The notes under the pieces are model-generated. The model did no database searches. It had not been told where the DNA came from and worked only from the letters and a program-made list of their open reading frames with translations. From NCBI RefSeq assembly GCF_023898315.1, contig NC_064622.1:270125503-270189502 (forward strand): a DNA stretch of 64,000 nucleotides, written 5' to 3'. Origin of the DNA: Schistocerca nitens. Lineage: Eukaryota > Arthropoda > Insecta > Orthoptera > Acrididae. Position numbers and translations under genes: made by a program. Below, one piece after another: positions 62,950-64,000 of the stretch; the first letter of the stretch is position 1, and every line of letters starts with the position of its first letter.

Positions 62950-64000
62950 TCAACTTTTTCCCACCTCTGCATCATGTACTTCCTGACTTTTGGTGTCTTG
63001 TCTATTGTCATTTTCTTCTTGAGAACTCACATTAAAAATTTCTATAGGTCCAAAATTGTCATCCTCAAACACAAACCTGTTAAGTGGACAAATTCTCAGC
63101 TTTGAGAAGCCACTTGTGATATTCTTTGGTGTAAAACATTTCAGGAAGACCAATTTTGAAAGTTCAGCTGTGTTGGAAGTGGATAAAATCTTTCCAATAT
63201 TTCAGATGTGCCAAACATTGAAACCTATTTTTAGTTTGCATTTAAACAGGACAAAAACACTGACAGCCATTGGTTGTAGCTTTTTGGACGTGTGGGGGTA
63301 GAGACAGTAGATAATTCCATTGTCTTGAGAGAAATTGACTGCTTCGATTGAAACATGTTTTGTGATTGTCACAAATAATAAGAATTGGATTGTTCTTAGT
63401 GCAAGAAGTGTGATACTGAACATGTTTCAGAACATAGATGAACAATTCATTCATCAACCAGTCCCTCCTGCTTGCCAAACCTTGGCTTGCTTCTGGAGCC
63501 ACACTTAAAATTGATCTTTGAAATGCACATGCAGAAAGACATAAACAAGTGGAAGTGTAACTTCTGTTGCAGTTACTATTCCGCAAAATCTAACTAGCTC
63601 TACTGATACAATTTGTCCTATTTATCTCTGTTTCTTTCCTGCCAAAATTTTAGGCATTGGTAAGACTTCGTTAATTCCAGTTTTGTCAAGATTTATTACA
63701 CAATCTGGCATAAGTTTATAGTGCAACATTCCATGCTTGTAATTATCAAAAACTCATTAACTGCTGTTTTATTGGATGCAAAACTTCATGCTGTGCTTGT
63801 GTTTTCAGGTTTCTGAGGCTACACTCCTGTTTCCTTTTCTAAATCCTGCTGCCCAATCTTTTCCAGCACATTTATGTTTTTCCATGATTCTGTAAATTTA
63901 CATCCCAAATATTCTGTGTATTCATAAGCCAGTGTCAAGTATTTCTGTATGAACAATCCATAGCACATTTTGTTGCAACTCGATAAATATTCTGTAAACA
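62950..64000 (-). pseudogene. pogo/Jerky-type transposase, runs off right edge
   Basis: Minus strand. N-terminal region near 63960-63700 in mixed frames (ESWKNINVLEKIGQQDLEKE, PQKPENTSTA). Catalytic part 63530-63250: APEASQGLASRRDWLMNELF, IYVLKHVQYHTSCTKNNPIL, LIICDNHKTCFNRSSQFLSR (Asp, in L-I-x-D-N-H), WNYLLSLPPHVQKATTNGCQ (P-P-H block). Then 63153-62950: FLKCFTPKNITSGFSKLRIC, PLNRFVFEDDNFGP. These match DDE_1 transposases of the pogo/Jerky type. Stops and shifts make it non-functional, and its N-terminus may extend beyond the window. Confidence 0.82.

Noticed and set aside
1..64000. CRISPR array, prokaryotic operons, prophage
   Set aside because: No regularly spaced repeat-spacer pattern; the only spaced array (62679-62783) is a palindrome triplet at a transposon end. 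Gene structure is eukaryotic.

Overview
The window is a stretch of a large, repeat-packed insect genome. It is eukaryotic: genes are split by GT-AG introns of up to 22 kb, there are no operons or ribosome-binding sites, microsatellites are frequent, and nearly all coding-like sequence comes from insect transposable elements. Huge introns, nested transposons, several Penelope elements and familiar tRNA-derived insect SINEs suggest a giant-genome polyneopteran such as a grasshopper. The species is an inference.

Only one host gene is supported: an ionotropic receptor (IR, the insect chemosensory branch of the ionotropic glutamate receptors) on the + strand. Four exons are visible (13155-13445, 27755-27858, 28032-28208, 50493-50698). 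They encode the end of the N-terminal region, the S1 half of the ligand-binding domain, TM1 and the start of the pore. Splice phases match at every junction, and the Tyr codon split across the 22.3-kb last intron is rebuilt correctly. Exons upstream and downstream are not in view.

Region by region: 0-8.4 kb holds a Penelope 3' end, a SINE with 12-bp target duplications, a decayed pogo/Tigger transposase and a weak LINE remnant. 8.4-12.2 kb is a LINE split by a mariner with a nearly intact transposase. 14.1-19.4 kb is a decayed minus-strand Ty3/gypsy element, followed by a Penelope 3' half (20.2-21.9 kb) and a pogo transposase split by a 2.8-kb LTR element that lacks pol (22.8-25.7 kb).

The last IR intron holds a nest. 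A plus-strand gypsy element (28.9-46.7 kb) has a TIR element in its 5' LTR, a tRNA-derived SINE in its RNase H region, and a 13-kb insertion splitting its integrase. That insertion is bounded by 1.9-kb direct repeats (probable LTRs) and contains a minus-strand gag remnant, a Penelope element with terminal repeats and, in one LTR, a Tc1-like element. A CR1/Jockey-type LINE with an SGNH-esterase ORF1 (46.9-50.3 kb) follows.

Beyond the last visible exon lie a pogo transposase split by a LINE with 9-bp duplications (51.4-53.7 kb), a minus-strand gypsy remnant (56.3-58.3 kb), a solo LTR-like fragment (59.1-59.35 kb), a piggyBac element split by a mariner-like transposon with 169-bp inverted repeats (59.5-62.8 kb), and another pogo-like transposase running off the right edge.

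The most notable items are the mariner-like element with an apparent D-47-D catalytic spacing and 169-bp TIRs, three identical palindromes spaced exactly 45 bp beside a TTAA at the piggyBac end, the pol-less LTR element, and insertion sites whose empty versions restore the host reading frame.
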